From NCBI GenBank assembly GCA_945913255.1, contig CAMEDC010000008.1:1-64000 (forward strand): 64,000 nt of DNA, given 5' to 3'. A program made the position numbers and the translations under genes. This document shows, in pieces, positions 42,292-51,653 of the stretch; positions within the stretch are counted from its first letter, which is position 1; each line of letters begins with the position of its first letter. The notes beneath the pieces are model-generated. The model searched no databases and was not told where the DNA came from. It was given only the letters and a program-made list of their open reading frames with translations. This stretch comes from an uncultured Lachnospiraceae bacterium (lineage in GTDB: Bacteria; Bacillota; Clostridia; Lachnospirales; Lachnospiraceae).

Positions 42292-44445
42292 ATGTCAAAA
42301 CAAAAGGGAGGGTTTACGCTTCCGGGAGAATCCGGATATGAAGCATTAACCTTGAAGATGGCAGAAAAGTGGGGAGCTGATGTAATCAGAGACAGTGACG
42401 GTACAGTGCTTTCCGATGAAATCGTACATGCCGGATATGGTATCTATTCTACGATTTGCATTATCCGGGATCATAATGAGTGGGCAAAGAAGAATCAGGA
42501 TAAGCTGCAGCAGACATTTCTTTGTACACCGCCTGTGGTTGCAGAGAGCAGTGAAGTTACCGTTGCATTGATGGAGAGCTTTTTTGCGGAGCAGTTCCGA
42601 ATCAATGACAGTGAAAGAGCATTTAAATACTGGGAAGTATACGACAGAACTTCCAATGAAAAGGTAGATTCGTCAAAATGGACCTATGATAAGGAAAACG
42701 GAACTGTTACGATAAAGGGTATTACACCTTTTCATAAGTATACAGTAAGCTTCCTTGCATATCGTATCTGGGAAGAGATTTCCATGTATAACCACACAAC
42801 AAACAATTGGGATAAAGAGCATCTGATGCAGATTGATCCCAGATATCCGGAAACGCAGGAATATATGCTTGGCTGGATGAAAAACTGGTGTGAAACACAT
42901 CCCGATACCACAGTAGTTCGCTTTACCTCCATGTTTTATAATTTTGTATGGATCTGGGGAAGTGATGAGAGAAACCGCAATCTGTTCTCCGACTGGGGTT
43001 CCTATGATTACACGGTTAGTGATATTGCCCTCGATGAATTTGCGGAAAAATACGGATATTCCATGACAGCAGAGGATTTTATTAATAAGGGACAGCTGCA
43101 TGTGACTCATATGCCTGGAACCCAAAGAAAAGCCGACTGGATGGCATTTGTCAATGATTTTGTAATTTCCTTCGGTAAAAAGCTGATTGATATGGTGCAT
43201 TCTTATGGAAAGAAAGCATATGTCTTTTATGACGACAGCTGGGTTGGTGTGGAACCGTATAACGGCAGATTCCAGGAGTTTGGATTTGATGGCCTGATTA
43301 AATGCGTCTTTTCCGGGTACGAGGCAAGACTTTGTGCCGGTGTGGATGTGCCTACCCATGAACTTCGTCTGCATCCGTACCTCTTCCCTGTGGGACTGGG
43401 CGGGGCGCCTACTTTTACCGAAGGCGGAGACCCGACTTTGGATGCAAAGAAATACTGGAACAGTGTAAGACGTGCGCTGCTTCGTGCAAAGATTGACAGA
43501 ATCGGACTTGGAGGATATCTGCATCTGGTAGAAGGATTCCCTGATTTCTGTGATTATATTGAAAAGGTTTCCGATGAGTTCCGGCTGATCCGTTCCTTCC
43601 ATGATGCCGGAAAGCCCTTTACAATCAAGACAAAGGTAGCAGTTCTCCACAGTTGGGGGGCCCTTCGCTCCTGGACGCTGTCAGGGCATTTCCATGAGAC
43701 CTACATGCATGACCTGATTCATATTAACGAAGCTTTGTCCGGTTTGCCGGTGGATGTGAAATTTATCTCCTTTGAGGATGTGAAAAACGGTGCATTGAAG
43801 GATGTGGATGTGGTTATCAACGCAGGTTATGCAGGAAGTGCATGGAGTGGCGGAGATAACTGGAAAGATGATGAGCTGGTTACTCTGCTTACGGAGTGGG
43901 TACATAACGGAGGAACTTTCCTTGGTGTAAACGAGCCTTCCGCAGTGGAAGGATACGATACTTTCTTCCGCATGGCTCATGTTCTGGGTATTGATGAGGA
44001 TACCGGAGCGAAAGTCTGTCATGGAAAATGGAGCTTTGAGGCAGATGATACAGAGGAGATTTTGCCGGAGGGTGCTACAGTGGAGCCGAAGGAACACCTT
44101 TATCTGACGGATGGAAAAGCGAAAGTTCTTATGGCAGATGATGACAGGCCTCTGGTTACGGTGAATGAATTTGGCAAAGGAAAGGGCATTTATCTGGCAT
44201 CCTTCCAGGTGGATCAGGAAAATACCCGTATGCTGTATCAACTGATTCGCTATGCCGGCGGTGAGGGCATGAGCGGCTTGTATATGACAGATAATCTTTA
44301 CACAGAATGTGCTTATTATCCCGAAAGCAAAAAGCTGGTTGTGATTAATAACAGCGATGTGGAGCAGACAACAACGATTCCTACCGAGAAGGGTGACAGG
44401 ACAGTGACCATTGCTCCCTATGATACGACTTTTATGGAACTGTAA
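42292..44445 (+). CDS. GH112 phosphorylase, probably galactosyl-beta-1,4-rhamnose phosphorylase
   Basis: GH112 enzymes phosphorolyse beta-galactosides of N-acetylhexosamines or of L-rhamnose, giving galactose-1-phosphate. The 717-residue sequence shows the family from end to end: GGFTLPGESGYEALT, WGADVIRDSDGTVLSDEI, TPFHKYTVSFLAYRIWE, DTTVVRFTSMFYNF, and LGGYLHLVEGFPDFCDYI. The protein is cytoplasmic. Family members differ in substrate, and the gene neighbours (GH105, rhamnogalacturonan esterase, oligosaccharide importer) argue for galactosyl-rhamnose rather than lacto-N-biose. GGGAGGAG precedes ATG 42292, which is preferred over the track's 42265. Confidence 0.88.
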   Translation: MSKQKGGFTLPGESGYEALTLKMAEKWGADVIRDSDGTVLSDEIVHAGYGIYSTICIIRDHNEWAKKNQDKLQQTFLCTPPVVAESSEVTVALMESFFAEQFRINDSERAFKYWEVYDRTSNEKVDSSKWTYDKENGTVTIKGITPFHKYTVSFLAYRIWEEISMYNHTTNNWDKEHLMQIDPRYPETQEYMLGWMKNWCETHPDTTVVRFTSMFYNFVWIWGSDERNRNLFSDWGSYDYTVSDIALDEFAEKYGYSMTAEDFINKGQLHVTHMPGTQRKADWMAFVNDFVISFGKKLIDMVHSYGKKAYVFYDDSWVGVEPYNGRFQEFGFDGLIKCVFSGYEARLCAGVDVPTHELRLHPYLFPVGLGGAPTFTEGGDPTLDAKKYWNSVRRALLRAKIDRIGLGGYLHLVEGFPDFCDYIEKVSDEFRLIRSFHDAGKPFTIKTKVAVLHSWGALRSWTLSGHFHETYMHDLIHINEALSGLPVDVKFISFEDVKNGALKDVDVVINAGYAGSAWSGGDNWKDDELVTLLTEWVHNGGTFLGVNEPSAVEGYDTFFRMAHVLGIDEDTGAKVCHGKWSFEADDTEEILPEGATVEPKEHLYLTDGKAKVLMADDDRPLVTVNEFGKGKGIYLASFQVDQENTRMLYQLIRYAGGEGMSGLYMTDNLYTECAYYPESKKLVVINNSDVEQTTTIPTEKGDRTVTIAPYDTTFMEL

Positions 44446-44452
44446 GAAAGGA

Positions 44453-44482
44453 AAACTCCGCCACATGTTTGTGGCGGAGTTT
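44453..44482 (+). terminator. Terminator after the GH112 gene
   Basis: AAACTCCGCCAC-ATGTTT-GTGGCGGAGTTT is a perfect 12-base stem. The T run is short, but the 5' A run makes it work equally for minus-strand transcripts from the converging membrane protein gene. Confidence 0.85.
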
Positions 44483-44519
44483 AATTATCATATGCAGGAA
44501 CCCTATGTATATCAGTCCG

Positions 44520-45662
44520 TTACATCCCCTGATTTTCGGGTGTCTCATACTGTCCGTTAAAACCCTCAAAACCTGGTTCAACCGGAGTATGATCAACCTT
44601 GTTATACCGAAGCTGCAGGAACTGTGCTCTATCCTTGTTGAACAGCTTCTTTAAATCATCGGAATAGCCCACGATAACCCAGGGGAACATTTCATTTACT
44701 TTTGTCAGTATCTCCTGTGCAGTGGCTTCATTGGGAACGCTTACGTTGAAAGCACTTTTGTAACCATCCACAAAAAACATTACACTGTAGGTTGTTCCGG
44801 TTTTGATGCCGTTGGTACGGTGTGTGGTGGTATTCTGGTAAGCCCACATGATTTTTTTGTTCGGGATTGCCCGGGGAGAAGTGCTGCCCAGGTCATAGTA
44901 GGTAAAGAGGCGTCCGATTTTGATTTTGTCCTTTTTTGCATAGGAAAAAGCGCTGTTTAAATCGGATTCCACACTGACTTCGGTACAGCCGATGGTAGCA
45001 ATATCCTGACGGAAGCCCTTCAGATAAGCGCCTTTAGAACCTTTTATGATGCGGACGATACCCCAGATAATCAAAGCAATGCCGAACAGGAATATGAAAA
45101 TGTACAGACCGTTCTGACTTCCTTTACTGTCGTAAGCATTTATATAGTAAGGAAGCGTCATCTCTTCGATTTCATCGTCGGAAAAACCCATCTCTTGCCA
45201 AAATTCAACGAAATACCCGTATTCTTCATCGCTCAGCTTCTGGATTTTTCCGGAGAAGGATATGGGGTCGGACAGAATACCATTGTAGGTATTTTCGGTC
45301 ATATCATCCATTTTGTTTCCGCAGCTGGCGGGAACTTTAATCGTCATAAACTTGTAGTCTGTTTCCAGGTCGTCGCTGGCACCGGTATAGATCACATAAT
45401 AATAGTCAGTCGTTCTTGTGGTGTGGGTTTTGGTATTTTCCTCATACTCTTCAATGTACCAGCCGAAGTTTTCCACTAAATTCACATCTACCAGCTGATT
45501 TTTGATTTCATCCGGTTTCAGGGTCTCAAACTGTACATAACCGGCAGTGGCAAAGAAAGCGTCTTTGGCGAAGATGATTACCAGAGCAAGGCCGGTAATC
45601 AACAGAATAACGGACAGAAGCAGGGAGCTTTTAAAGCTTTTTTTCTTTAGTTCCTCTAACAT
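44520..45662 (-). CDS. Membrane protein of unknown function with two-part helix arrangement
   Basis: A 380-residue protein. One helix at about residues 15-35 (LLLSVILLITGLALVII) is followed by a 150-residue, acidic and probably extracellular region containing EDNTK-like repeats of Thr and Tyr (TRTTDYYYVIYTGA). A second helix lies near 190-210 (LYIFIFLFGIALIIWGIV), then a cytoplasmic domain with NKKIMWAYQNTT and a Pro/Gly-rich tail. I recall similar proteins in Lachnospiraceae without known function. GGAGG precedes ATG 45662; the track's TTG two codons upstream is too close to it. It converges with the GH112 gene. Confidence 0.7.
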   Translation of the reverse strand: MLEELKKKSFKSSLLLSVILLITGLALVIIFAKDAFFATAGYVQFETLKPDEIKNQLVDVNLVENFGWYIEEYEENTKTHTTRTTDYYYVIYTGASDDLETDYKFMTIKVPASCGNKMDDMTENTYNGILSDPISFSGKIQKLSDEEYGYFVEFWQEMGFSDDEIEEMTLPYYINAYDSKGSQNGLYIFIFLFGIALIIWGIVRIIKGSKGAYLKGFRQDIATIGCTEVSVESDLNSAFSYAKKDKIKIGRLFTYYDLGSTSPRAIPNKKIMWAYQNTTTHRTNGIKTGTTYSVMFFVDGYKSAFNVSVPNEATAQEILTKVNEMFPWVIVGYSDDLKKLFNKDRAQFLQLRYNKVDHTPVEPGFEGFNGQYETPENQGM

Positions 45663-45751
45663 ATTCAATTTCCTCCAAACTCATAAGTAAATAGTACCTT
45701 TTCAACTTTACCATTTGCAAATGTATTGCGCAAGATGAAGATGGGGATATA

Positions 45752-45780
45752 TTTACAGATTTGTTGGAATCATGTACAAT
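45752..45780 (+). promoter_or_regulatory. Promoter of the M3 oligopeptidase gene
   Basis: TTTACA (45752-45757) and TACAAT (45775-45780) are spaced by 17 bases, 47 bases before the ATG. Confidence 0.6.
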
Positions 45781-45826
45781 GAAATGCAGAGCAGCGCCGT
45801 TTACGGCGCAGAAAAGAGGATGGAAT

Positions 45827-47500
45827 ATGAAATTTAGTGAGATGCCTTACGAGCGTGTGGATTTTGAGCAGGTGGAAAAGGATTTGAAGAGCCTGATGGA
45901 GGAGTTTGACAGGGCGAAAAACGGAGAGGAGCAGTTTGCCGTACACGAAAAGTTTTATCAGTTGGATGACAAGGTAAGTACATTATACACAATTGCGCAT
46001 ATCCGATTTGACATTGATACTTCCAATCAGTTTTATGAGGAAGAAAAGAAGTATTATGATGAAAAACTTCCGGTATACAGCAATTTAGTGCTTGCTTATA
46101 AAAAGAAATTGTATGAATCTCCCTACAGAGCTTATCTGGAGAGTAAAATCGGTCCTGTTGCATTTAAAAACATGGAAATAGCGCAGAAGGCCATGGATGA
46201 AAAGCTGATTCCCCTGATGCAGGAGGAGAATAATCTGACCACGGAATATGACAAGCTGATTGCCGGTGCAAAGATTCATTTTGATGGCAAGGAATTAAAT
46301 CTTTCCCTGCTTCGTCCTTACATGGTAAATCAGGACAGAAACGTGCGAGCAGCAGCCTGGAAGGAATTCAGCGGCTTTTTTGAAGCTAATGCAGAGAAGC
46401 TGGATGAAATTTACGACAAGCTGGTGAAGAATCGTACGGAGCAGGCAAAGATGATGGGTTATGAAAACTATCTTGAGCTTGGGTATTACCGTATGGGCCG
46501 CAACAGTTATGGAAAGGATGAGGTTGAGGCGTACCGCAATCAGGTGAAGAAGGATTTTGTGCCTTTTGCGGAGAGTCTGCATGAGCGCAGGAGACAGAGA
46601 CTGGGTCTGGATAAGCTGAGCTATATTGATAATGCGGTATATTTTAAGGAGGGAAATCCCGCACCCTTCGGTACGCCGGATGAAATACTGGAAGCAGGAA
46701 GAAAAATGTACAGTGAACTTTCTCCCGAAACGAAGGAATTTTACGACTTCATGATGGAAAATGAGCTGTTTGATGTACTGGGGCGCAAAACCAAGCGTGC
46801 AGGCGGCTATATGACTTATATGCCGGTGTATAATTCTCCCTTCGTGTTTGCAAACTTTAACGGAACCAGCGGAGACGTGGATGTCATAACCCATGAGTGT
46901 GGTCATGCGTTCCAGGGCTATCTGTCCGGGAAAGATCCCATCAGAGAGCATTCGGAAATCGGTATGGAGACGGCTGAAATTCATTCCATGTCCATGGAAT
47001 TCTTTACCCAGCAGTGGATGCCTCTGTTCTTTGGTGACAGGGCACAGGATTATATTGAGATGCATCTGGAGGACGCTGCTGCCTTTATTCCCTACGGATG
47101 TATGGTAGATGAATTCCAGCATATTGTCTATGAAAATCCTGATATGACACCTGCAGAGAGACATGCGGCATGGTTAAAGCTGGAAAAAGAGTACAGACCG
47201 CATATGGATTACGGAGATGACAAATTCTTCGGTAAGGGTGGTTTCTGGCAGAGACAGGCACACATTTATGATTCTCCTTTCTACTATATTGATTACTGTC
47301 TGGCACAGACTTGTGCACTGCAGTATAAGGTAAAAATGGATGAAAATTACGAGGCTGCCTGGGACAGCTACCTGAAGCTCTGTAAGCTGTCCGCAAGTGA
47401 TTTCTTTACCAATATGATAAAAGAGGTAGGTCTGGACAGTCCTTTCGAGCCCGGATGTATGAAAAAAATTGTTGAAAAACTTGAAAAATATGTGAAATGA
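45827..47500 (+). CDS. pepF: M3-family oligoendopeptidase (PepF/thimet-like)
   Basis: A cytoplasmic zinc oligopeptidase that degrades short peptides. The 557-residue protein is mainly helical and has the active-site HEXXH as VITHECGHAFQG, with the third zinc ligand in GMETAEIHSMSMEF. The segment QAHIYDSPFYYIDYCLAQ is typical of the group. AGAGGATGG precedes ATG 45827; the track's 22-codon extension overlaps the promoter region. No partner gene is evident. Confidence 0.9.
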   Translation: MKFSEMPYERVDFEQVEKDLKSLMEEFDRAKNGEEQFAVHEKFYQLDDKVSTLYTIAHIRFDIDTSNQFYEEEKKYYDEKLPVYSNLVLAYKKKLYESPYRAYLESKIGPVAFKNMEIAQKAMDEKLIPLMQEENNLTTEYDKLIAGAKIHFDGKELNLSLLRPYMVNQDRNVRAAAWKEFSGFFEANAEKLDEIYDKLVKNRTEQAKMMGYENYLELGYYRMGRNSYGKDEVEAYRNQVKKDFVPFAESLHERRRQRLGLDKLSYIDNAVYFKEGNPAPFGTPDEILEAGRKMYSELSPETKEFYDFMMENELFDVLGRKTKRAGGYMTYMPVYNSPFVFANFNGTSGDVDVITHECGHAFQGYLSGKDPIREHSEIGMETAEIHSMSMEFFTQQWMPLFFGDRAQDYIEMHLEDAAAFIPYGCMVDEFQHIVYENPDMTPAERHAAWLKLEKEYRPHMDYGDDKFFGKGGFWQRQAHIYDSPFYYIDYCLAQTCALQYKVKMDENYEAAWDSYLKLCKLSASDFFTNMIKEVGLDSPFEPGCMKKIVEKLEKYVK

Positions 47501-47501
47501 C

Positions 47502-47531
47502 TTGCGTTTGCATTGAGCCGTGCGGTATAAT
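47502..47531 (+). promoter_or_regulatory. Promoter of the parvulin-like gene
   Basis: TTGCGT (47502-47507) and TATAAT (47526-47531) with an 18-base spacer. The -10 lies inside the first arm of an inverted repeat described in the next entry. Confidence 0.55.
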
Positions 47532-47720
47532 TTGTGGGCAGATGCGCGTGAGCTTGCTCACAGAGCAGCTGAGCCGCAAATTATACCATAGGGCGAAAGC
47601 CCGACATGAAATAAAATGTCGTAAGACATTTTATGAATGGAGCACGGCGAAAGAGAGCAGTGCAGGAGCACGGCGAAAGAGAGCAGTGCAGGAGCACGTC
47701 GGAATGCGGCTATTTTTAGG
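47521..47720 (+). repeat. Structured leader: nested hairpins and a 26-base direct repeat
   Basis: GGTATAATTTG (47524-47534) and CAAATTATACC (47577-47587) are inverted copies enclosing the hairpin GTGAGC-TT-GCTCAC. Then come GGGC-GAAA-GCCC (47591-47602) and ATAAAATGTC-GTAA-GACATTTTAT (47611-47634). Finally AGCACGGCGAAAGAGAGCAG plus TGCAGG (26 bases) is repeated exactly at 47641-47666 and 47667-47692. No terminator T run is present. This fills the 236-base gap before the parvulin-like gene. Confidence 0.85.
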
Positions 47721-47736
47721 AAGGAGACATTTTATC

Positions 47737-49341
47737 ATGTCTAATAAGGAAGTACAGAACACAGAAGAAAAAAAGATTGTAACGAAATATGATCTGAAAA
47801 TGCAAAGGCGAGAAGAGGAAAAGGCGAAAGCAAAGAGAGAACAGAGAGTCAGTCTGGTTACCGGTATTGTGGTAGTTGTGGCACTCTTTTGTTTTGTTGC
47901 ATCATTTCCGATTCGCAGCTGGCTTACCGTTAACGGCACATATATCAAAGTAGGAGGCGAAAAAGTAACCCGTCTGGAATTTGATTATTATTACCATACG
48001 TCGTTAAACAATTATGCAAATACGTACGGAAGCTATTTGTCCTATATGGGAATCGATTTGACCGGAGATTTGTCAAAGCAGATGTATTCCGCGGATCTTT
48101 CTTTTAAAGATTATTTTGAGGAGATGGCGGTAGAAAATCTGACACAGAACAAGGCACTTCTGGCAGAGGCAAAGGCAGCCGGTTTCACATATGATGCTAC
48201 TGCAGAGTATGAGGAATATGTGACTTCCCTGAAGGAAGCTGTTGCAGAAACAAATTTAAATGAGAGCGAATTTATCAAGGACAATTTCGGCCCTTATGCA
48301 ACACTTCCCCGCGTAAAGAAATTTATTCTTGAAAGCCTGGAAGCGACTGCTTATTACAATACCGTGGTGGAAGCAAAGACGCCTTCGGATGAAGAGGCAA
48401 GGGCCTATTACGAGGAAAATAAAGACACGTATGATTCTGTAGATTATCGGGTAACCTTAGTACAGGCAGAACTGCCTACGGAGCCTACCGATTTGGCTGA
48501 CCCTGTGGAGGAGAAAACCGCAGAAGGCTCTGCAGAAGCTTCTTCCGATACGGCTTCGGAAGCATATGAGCCTTCCGAGGCAGAAATTGAATTTGCCATG
48601 AAGAATGCAAAGGCAGATGCAGACGGCGTATTAAAGACAATTAAAACAGAGGGTGCGCTTCAGGAAAATCAGCAGAAATCCGATGTTTCCAGCAAAATTA
48701 GCGATTGGCTGTTCGACAGCGAAAGAAAAGCAGGCGATACCACTATTATTGAAGATAATACAAATTATGTTTATTATGTGCTTGCCTTTGAAAAGCGTTA
48801 TCTGGATGAGACACCCACCGTTGACGTTCGTGCGGTTCTGTTGAATGATGTTGACGGCGAGACAGTCTTGGAAGAGTGGAAGAGCGGTGCTGCTACCGAA
48901 GACAGCTTTGCAGAGTTAGCGGACAAGTATAACAAACCGGAACTTACTGCGGCAGAGGGCGGTTTCTATGATGCCCTGATGACAGATTCCATCCCTTCGG
49001 AACTGGCAGACTGGTTACTGGACAGCAGCCGTGTATACGGAGATACAACAGTCATAGCTCCGGAAGGAGATGAGTGCACTTATGTTCTTTACTATATCGG
49101 TACAGATAAGCCCCAATGGATGATGTCCGCGAAGAGTACAATGCTTAGTGATATCATGGCAGATTATCTGGTGGAAATTGCAGTTCCTTATGAGGTAACG
49201 GATCCGAAAAAAAATCTCAATTATCTGCAGGTATATGCGGCACAGGAATCCGCAGCAGCAGAGAGTGAAGCAGCTGAGCAGAACAGTGAGACACAAAGTT
49301 CGGAAGAAGCAGGCAGCGAGACAGGTTCTTCTGCACAGTAA
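47737..49341 (+). CDS. Membrane-anchored parvulin/SurA-like peptidyl-prolyl isomerase
   Basis: A 534-residue extracytoplasmic folding factor of the PrsA/SurA kind. A 45-residue charged cytoplasmic start (KMQRREEEKAKAKREQR) is followed by one membrane helix (SLVTGIVVVVALFCFVAS). Next is a SurA-like helical chaperone region, then parvulin-like modules at about 255-350 and 360-480 (AELADKYNKPELTAAEGGFYD, TYVLYYIGTDKP). A Glu/Ser-rich tail ends the protein. It is not a lipoprotein, unlike classical PrsA. AAGGAG precedes ATG 47737. Catalytic activity of the modules is uncertain. Confidence 0.75.
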   Translation: MSNKEVQNTEEKKIVTKYDLKMQRREEEKAKAKREQRVSLVTGIVVVVALFCFVASFPIRSWLTVNGTYIKVGGEKVTRLEFDYYYHTSLNNYANTYGSYLSYMGIDLTGDLSKQMYSADLSFKDYFEEMAVENLTQNKALLAEAKAAGFTYDATAEYEEYVTSLKEAVAETNLNESEFIKDNFGPYATLPRVKKFILESLEATAYYNTVVEAKTPSDEEARAYYEENKDTYDSVDYRVTLVQAELPTEPTDLADPVEEKTAEGSAEASSDTASEAYEPSEAEIEFAMKNAKADADGVLKTIKTEGALQENQQKSDVSSKISDWLFDSERKAGDTTIIEDNTNYVYYVLAFEKRYLDETPTVDVRAVLLNDVDGETVLEEWKSGAATEDSFAELADKYNKPELTAAEGGFYDALMTDSIPSELADWLLDSSRVYGDTTVIAPEGDECTYVLYYIGTDKPQWMMSAKSTMLSDIMADYLVEIAVPYEVTDPKKNLNYLQVYAAQESAAAESEAAEQNSETQSSEEAGSETGSSAQ

Positions 49342-49356
49342 ATGCTAAAAATGGAT

Positions 49357-49386
49357 GGCGGTGGGGATTTCCTCACCGCTTTTTTG
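49357..49386 (+). terminator. Terminator after the parvulin-like gene
   Basis: GCGGTG and CACCGC pair, extended by GGA/TCC in the loop, followed by six T. The ORF-track start of the next gene lies upstream of this hairpin and is rejected. Confidence 0.8.
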
Positions 49387-49401
49387 AAAGAGAGAAGTAT
49401 T

Positions 49402-50208
49402 ATGGAGAAAAAAGCCCTGGTGCTGGATATTGATGGCACGCTTACAAATTCGAAGAAGGAAATTACAAAAGCCACAAAAGAAGCCATACAGGATATTATG
49501 AAGCGGGGACACAAGGTAATTCTGGCATCCGGCAGACCGACTGCAGGTATGCGCCGGTATGAAAAGGAACTGGAACTGGAAAAATATGATGGCTATCTGC
49601 TCTCTTTCAATGGAGCAAGAGTGATTGACTGCCATACCGGAGAGGTGGTTTACCAGCGTCTTCTGCCGCTGACCCTTTTGCCGGGATTGTATGGATACGC
49701 AAAAAAGAATGGCTGTGGTCTTGTCACTTATCTGGGAGAGCAGGTTATTTCGGCGTTTCCCATAGATAAATACGTGGAAACAGAGGCGAGAATCAATGGA
49801 CTTCCTGTAAAAGAGGTGGAGGATTTTACGGGTTTTGTGGATTTTGACATCAATAAATGTCTGATGACGGCCGATCCGGAAAAGGCAGCTGTTTTTGTGG
49901 AGGAACTACGTGGGAAATATGAGAAGGTAGCGAGTATCTTCCGGTCGGAGCCGTATTTTATAGAAATTATGCCGCAAAATGTAGACAAGGCTGCCTCATT
50001 GGAGAGAATGCTTTTGTCCATCGGCATGAAGCGGGAGGATACAGTCTGCTGTGGAGATGGTTTCAATGATATTTCCATGATTCAGTACGCAGGAGTAGGT
50101 GTGGCAATGGGGAATGCACAGGACGCGGTAAAGGAAGTGGCGGACTATATTACGGCAACCAATGATGAGGACGGATTGGTGCAGGTTATCGATAAATTTT
50201 TCCGGTAA
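49402..50208 (+). CDS. HAD-superfamily Cof-type phosphatase
   Basis: A 268-residue phosphatase of the Cof/YidA group acting on sugar phosphates or similar small molecules. Motif I is LVLDIDGTLTNS, motif II ILASGRPT, and motifs III/IV are KAASLERM and CCGDGFNDISMIQYAG, ending with GVAMGNAQDAVKEVADYIT. The C2-type cap lies at about 85-190. The start is ATG 49402, 15 bases after the terminator; its ribosome site (AAAGAGAG) is weak. The cca gene follows after 26 bases. Confidence 0.9.
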   Translation: MEKKALVLDIDGTLTNSKKEITKATKEAIQDIMKRGHKVILASGRPTAGMRRYEKELELEKYDGYLLSFNGARVIDCHTGEVVYQRLLPLTLLPGLYGYAKKNGCGLVTYLGEQVISAFPIDKYVETEARINGLPVKEVEDFTGFVDFDINKCLMTADPEKAAVFVEELRGKYEKVASIFRSEPYFIEIMPQNVDKAASLERMLLSIGMKREDTVCCGDGFNDISMIQYAGVGVAMGNAQDAVKEVADYITATNDEDGLVQVIDKFFR

Positions 50209-50234
50209 AAGAGTTTTGCCGGCGAAGGAGACGC

Positions 50235-51590
50235 ATGGACAGAAATATCAGGATAACAATTCCGGAGAAGGCAAAGTATATCATAGATACAATTACGGCA
50301 GCAGGGTTTGAAGCATATGTGGTTGGCGGCTGCGTACGGGATTCTATTCTGGGCAGAAAACCGCAGGATTGGGATATCACCACATCTGCAAGACCAGAGC
50401 AGGTAAAGGCATTGTTTCCCCGTACCATTGACACCGGCCTGCAGCATGGAACCGTGACAGTGATACGGGAAAGAGAAGGGTTTGAAGTAACGACTTACCG
50501 CATTGACGGAGAATATGAGGACAGCAGACATCCCAGAGAAGTGATTTTTACGCCCAATCTGGAGGAAGATTTAAAACGCCGGGATTTTACCATCAATGCC
50601 ATGGCGTATAATGATGAAGCGGGTCTGATCGATATTTTCGGTGGGATGGAGGATATGGAAGCCGGTGTTATCCGCTGTGTGGGAAATCCTCTGGAGCGTT
50701 TTCGGGAGGATGCCTTGCGAATGCTCAGAGCCATTCGTTTTTCCGCACAGCTGGGCTTTCAAATTGATCCTTCCACCAGAGATGCCGTCAGAGAGCTTGC
50801 ACCTACACTGCAGAAAATCAGTGCCGAGAGGATACAGATGGAACTGGTGAAGCTGGTGACTTCACCGCATCCGGATTACCTCAGAGAGGCATATGCGCTT
50901 GGTGTCACAAAGGTGTTTTTTCCGGAATTTGATGCAGCCATGGAGACAGAACAGAATCATCCGCATCATATGTATTCTGTAGGGGAACATATTTTGCACA
51001 GTCTGAGTTTTACAGAGCCGGAAAAGGTACTTCGGCTTACCATGTTGCTGCATGATATCGGCAAACCGGAAGCTCTGAGCGTAGATGATAACGGCGTGAC
51101 GCATTTTTATGGTCATGCGGCAATCAGTGCGGAAATGGCAAAAAAAATTCTGCGCAGACTGAAATTTGATAATGATACCATCTACATGGTAGGCAAGCTG
51201 GTAAACTACCATGATTACGGAAATGGTGTGGAACCGGATCTCAGAACCGTGCGCAGAGCGGTTCATAAGGTAGGGGAGGATGCATTTCCTGCTTTGTTTC
51301 ATGTAAAAAGGGCGGATATTCTTGCTCAGAGCATTTACCAAAGGGAAGAAAAGCTGGAGAGAGTGTCAAAGTGGCAGCAGTTATATGAGGAGATAAAGGA
51401 GAAAAAACAGTGTATTTCATTAAGGGAGCTGGCTATAACAGGTTCTGATCTGATTGCTGCGGGCATAACGCCCGGCAAGGAGATTGGAGAGATCCTGCAG
51501 CAGCTTCTGGAACAGGTTCTGGAAAATCCCGAATTGAATACGCGGGAACAGCTTCTTTCAACCGTTCAGAAATATGTAATCAGAGGTTAG
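50235..51590 (+). CDS. cca: CCA-adding tRNA nucleotidyltransferase
   Basis: This enzyme builds or repairs the CCA end of tRNAs. The 451-residue class II enzyme has the nucleotidyltransferase head (YVVGGCVRDSILGRKPQDWDITTSA with the DxD metal pair), RRDFTINAMAYN and NPLERFREDALRMLRAIRFSAQLGF. An HD domain follows at about 245-340 (HHMYSVGEHILHSL, LLHDIGKPEA), as in many bacterial members. GAAGGAG precedes the ATG. Confidence 0.94.
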   Translation: MDRNIRITIPEKAKYIIDTITAAGFEAYVVGGCVRDSILGRKPQDWDITTSARPEQVKALFPRTIDTGLQHGTVTVIREREGFEVTTYRIDGEYEDSRHPREVIFTPNLEEDLKRRDFTINAMAYNDEAGLIDIFGGMEDMEAGVIRCVGNPLERFREDALRMLRAIRFSAQLGFQIDPSTRDAVRELAPTLQKISAERIQMELVKLVTSPHPDYLREAYALGVTKVFFPEFDAAMETEQNHPHHMYSVGEHILHSLSFTEPEKVLRLTMLLHDIGKPEALSVDDNGVTHFYGHAAISAEMAKKILRRLKFDNDTIYMVGKLVNYHDYGNGVEPDLRTVRRAVHKVGEDAFPALFHVKRADILAQSIYQREEKLERVSKWQQLYEEIKEKKQCISLRELAITGSDLIAAGITPGKEIGEILQQLLEQVLENPELNTREQLLSTVQKYVIRG

Positions 51591-51653
51591 TTCTGAACAA
51601 TTCACCCCGTTCATAAGATAGGTTAGAAAGACGGACTATCAGGAGGGCGGTCA

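Noticed and set aside
47497-47736. N-terminal extension of the parvulin-like ORF in the track
   Set aside because: The extension lies over the promoter, hairpins and direct repeats; a good ribosome site precedes ATG 47737.
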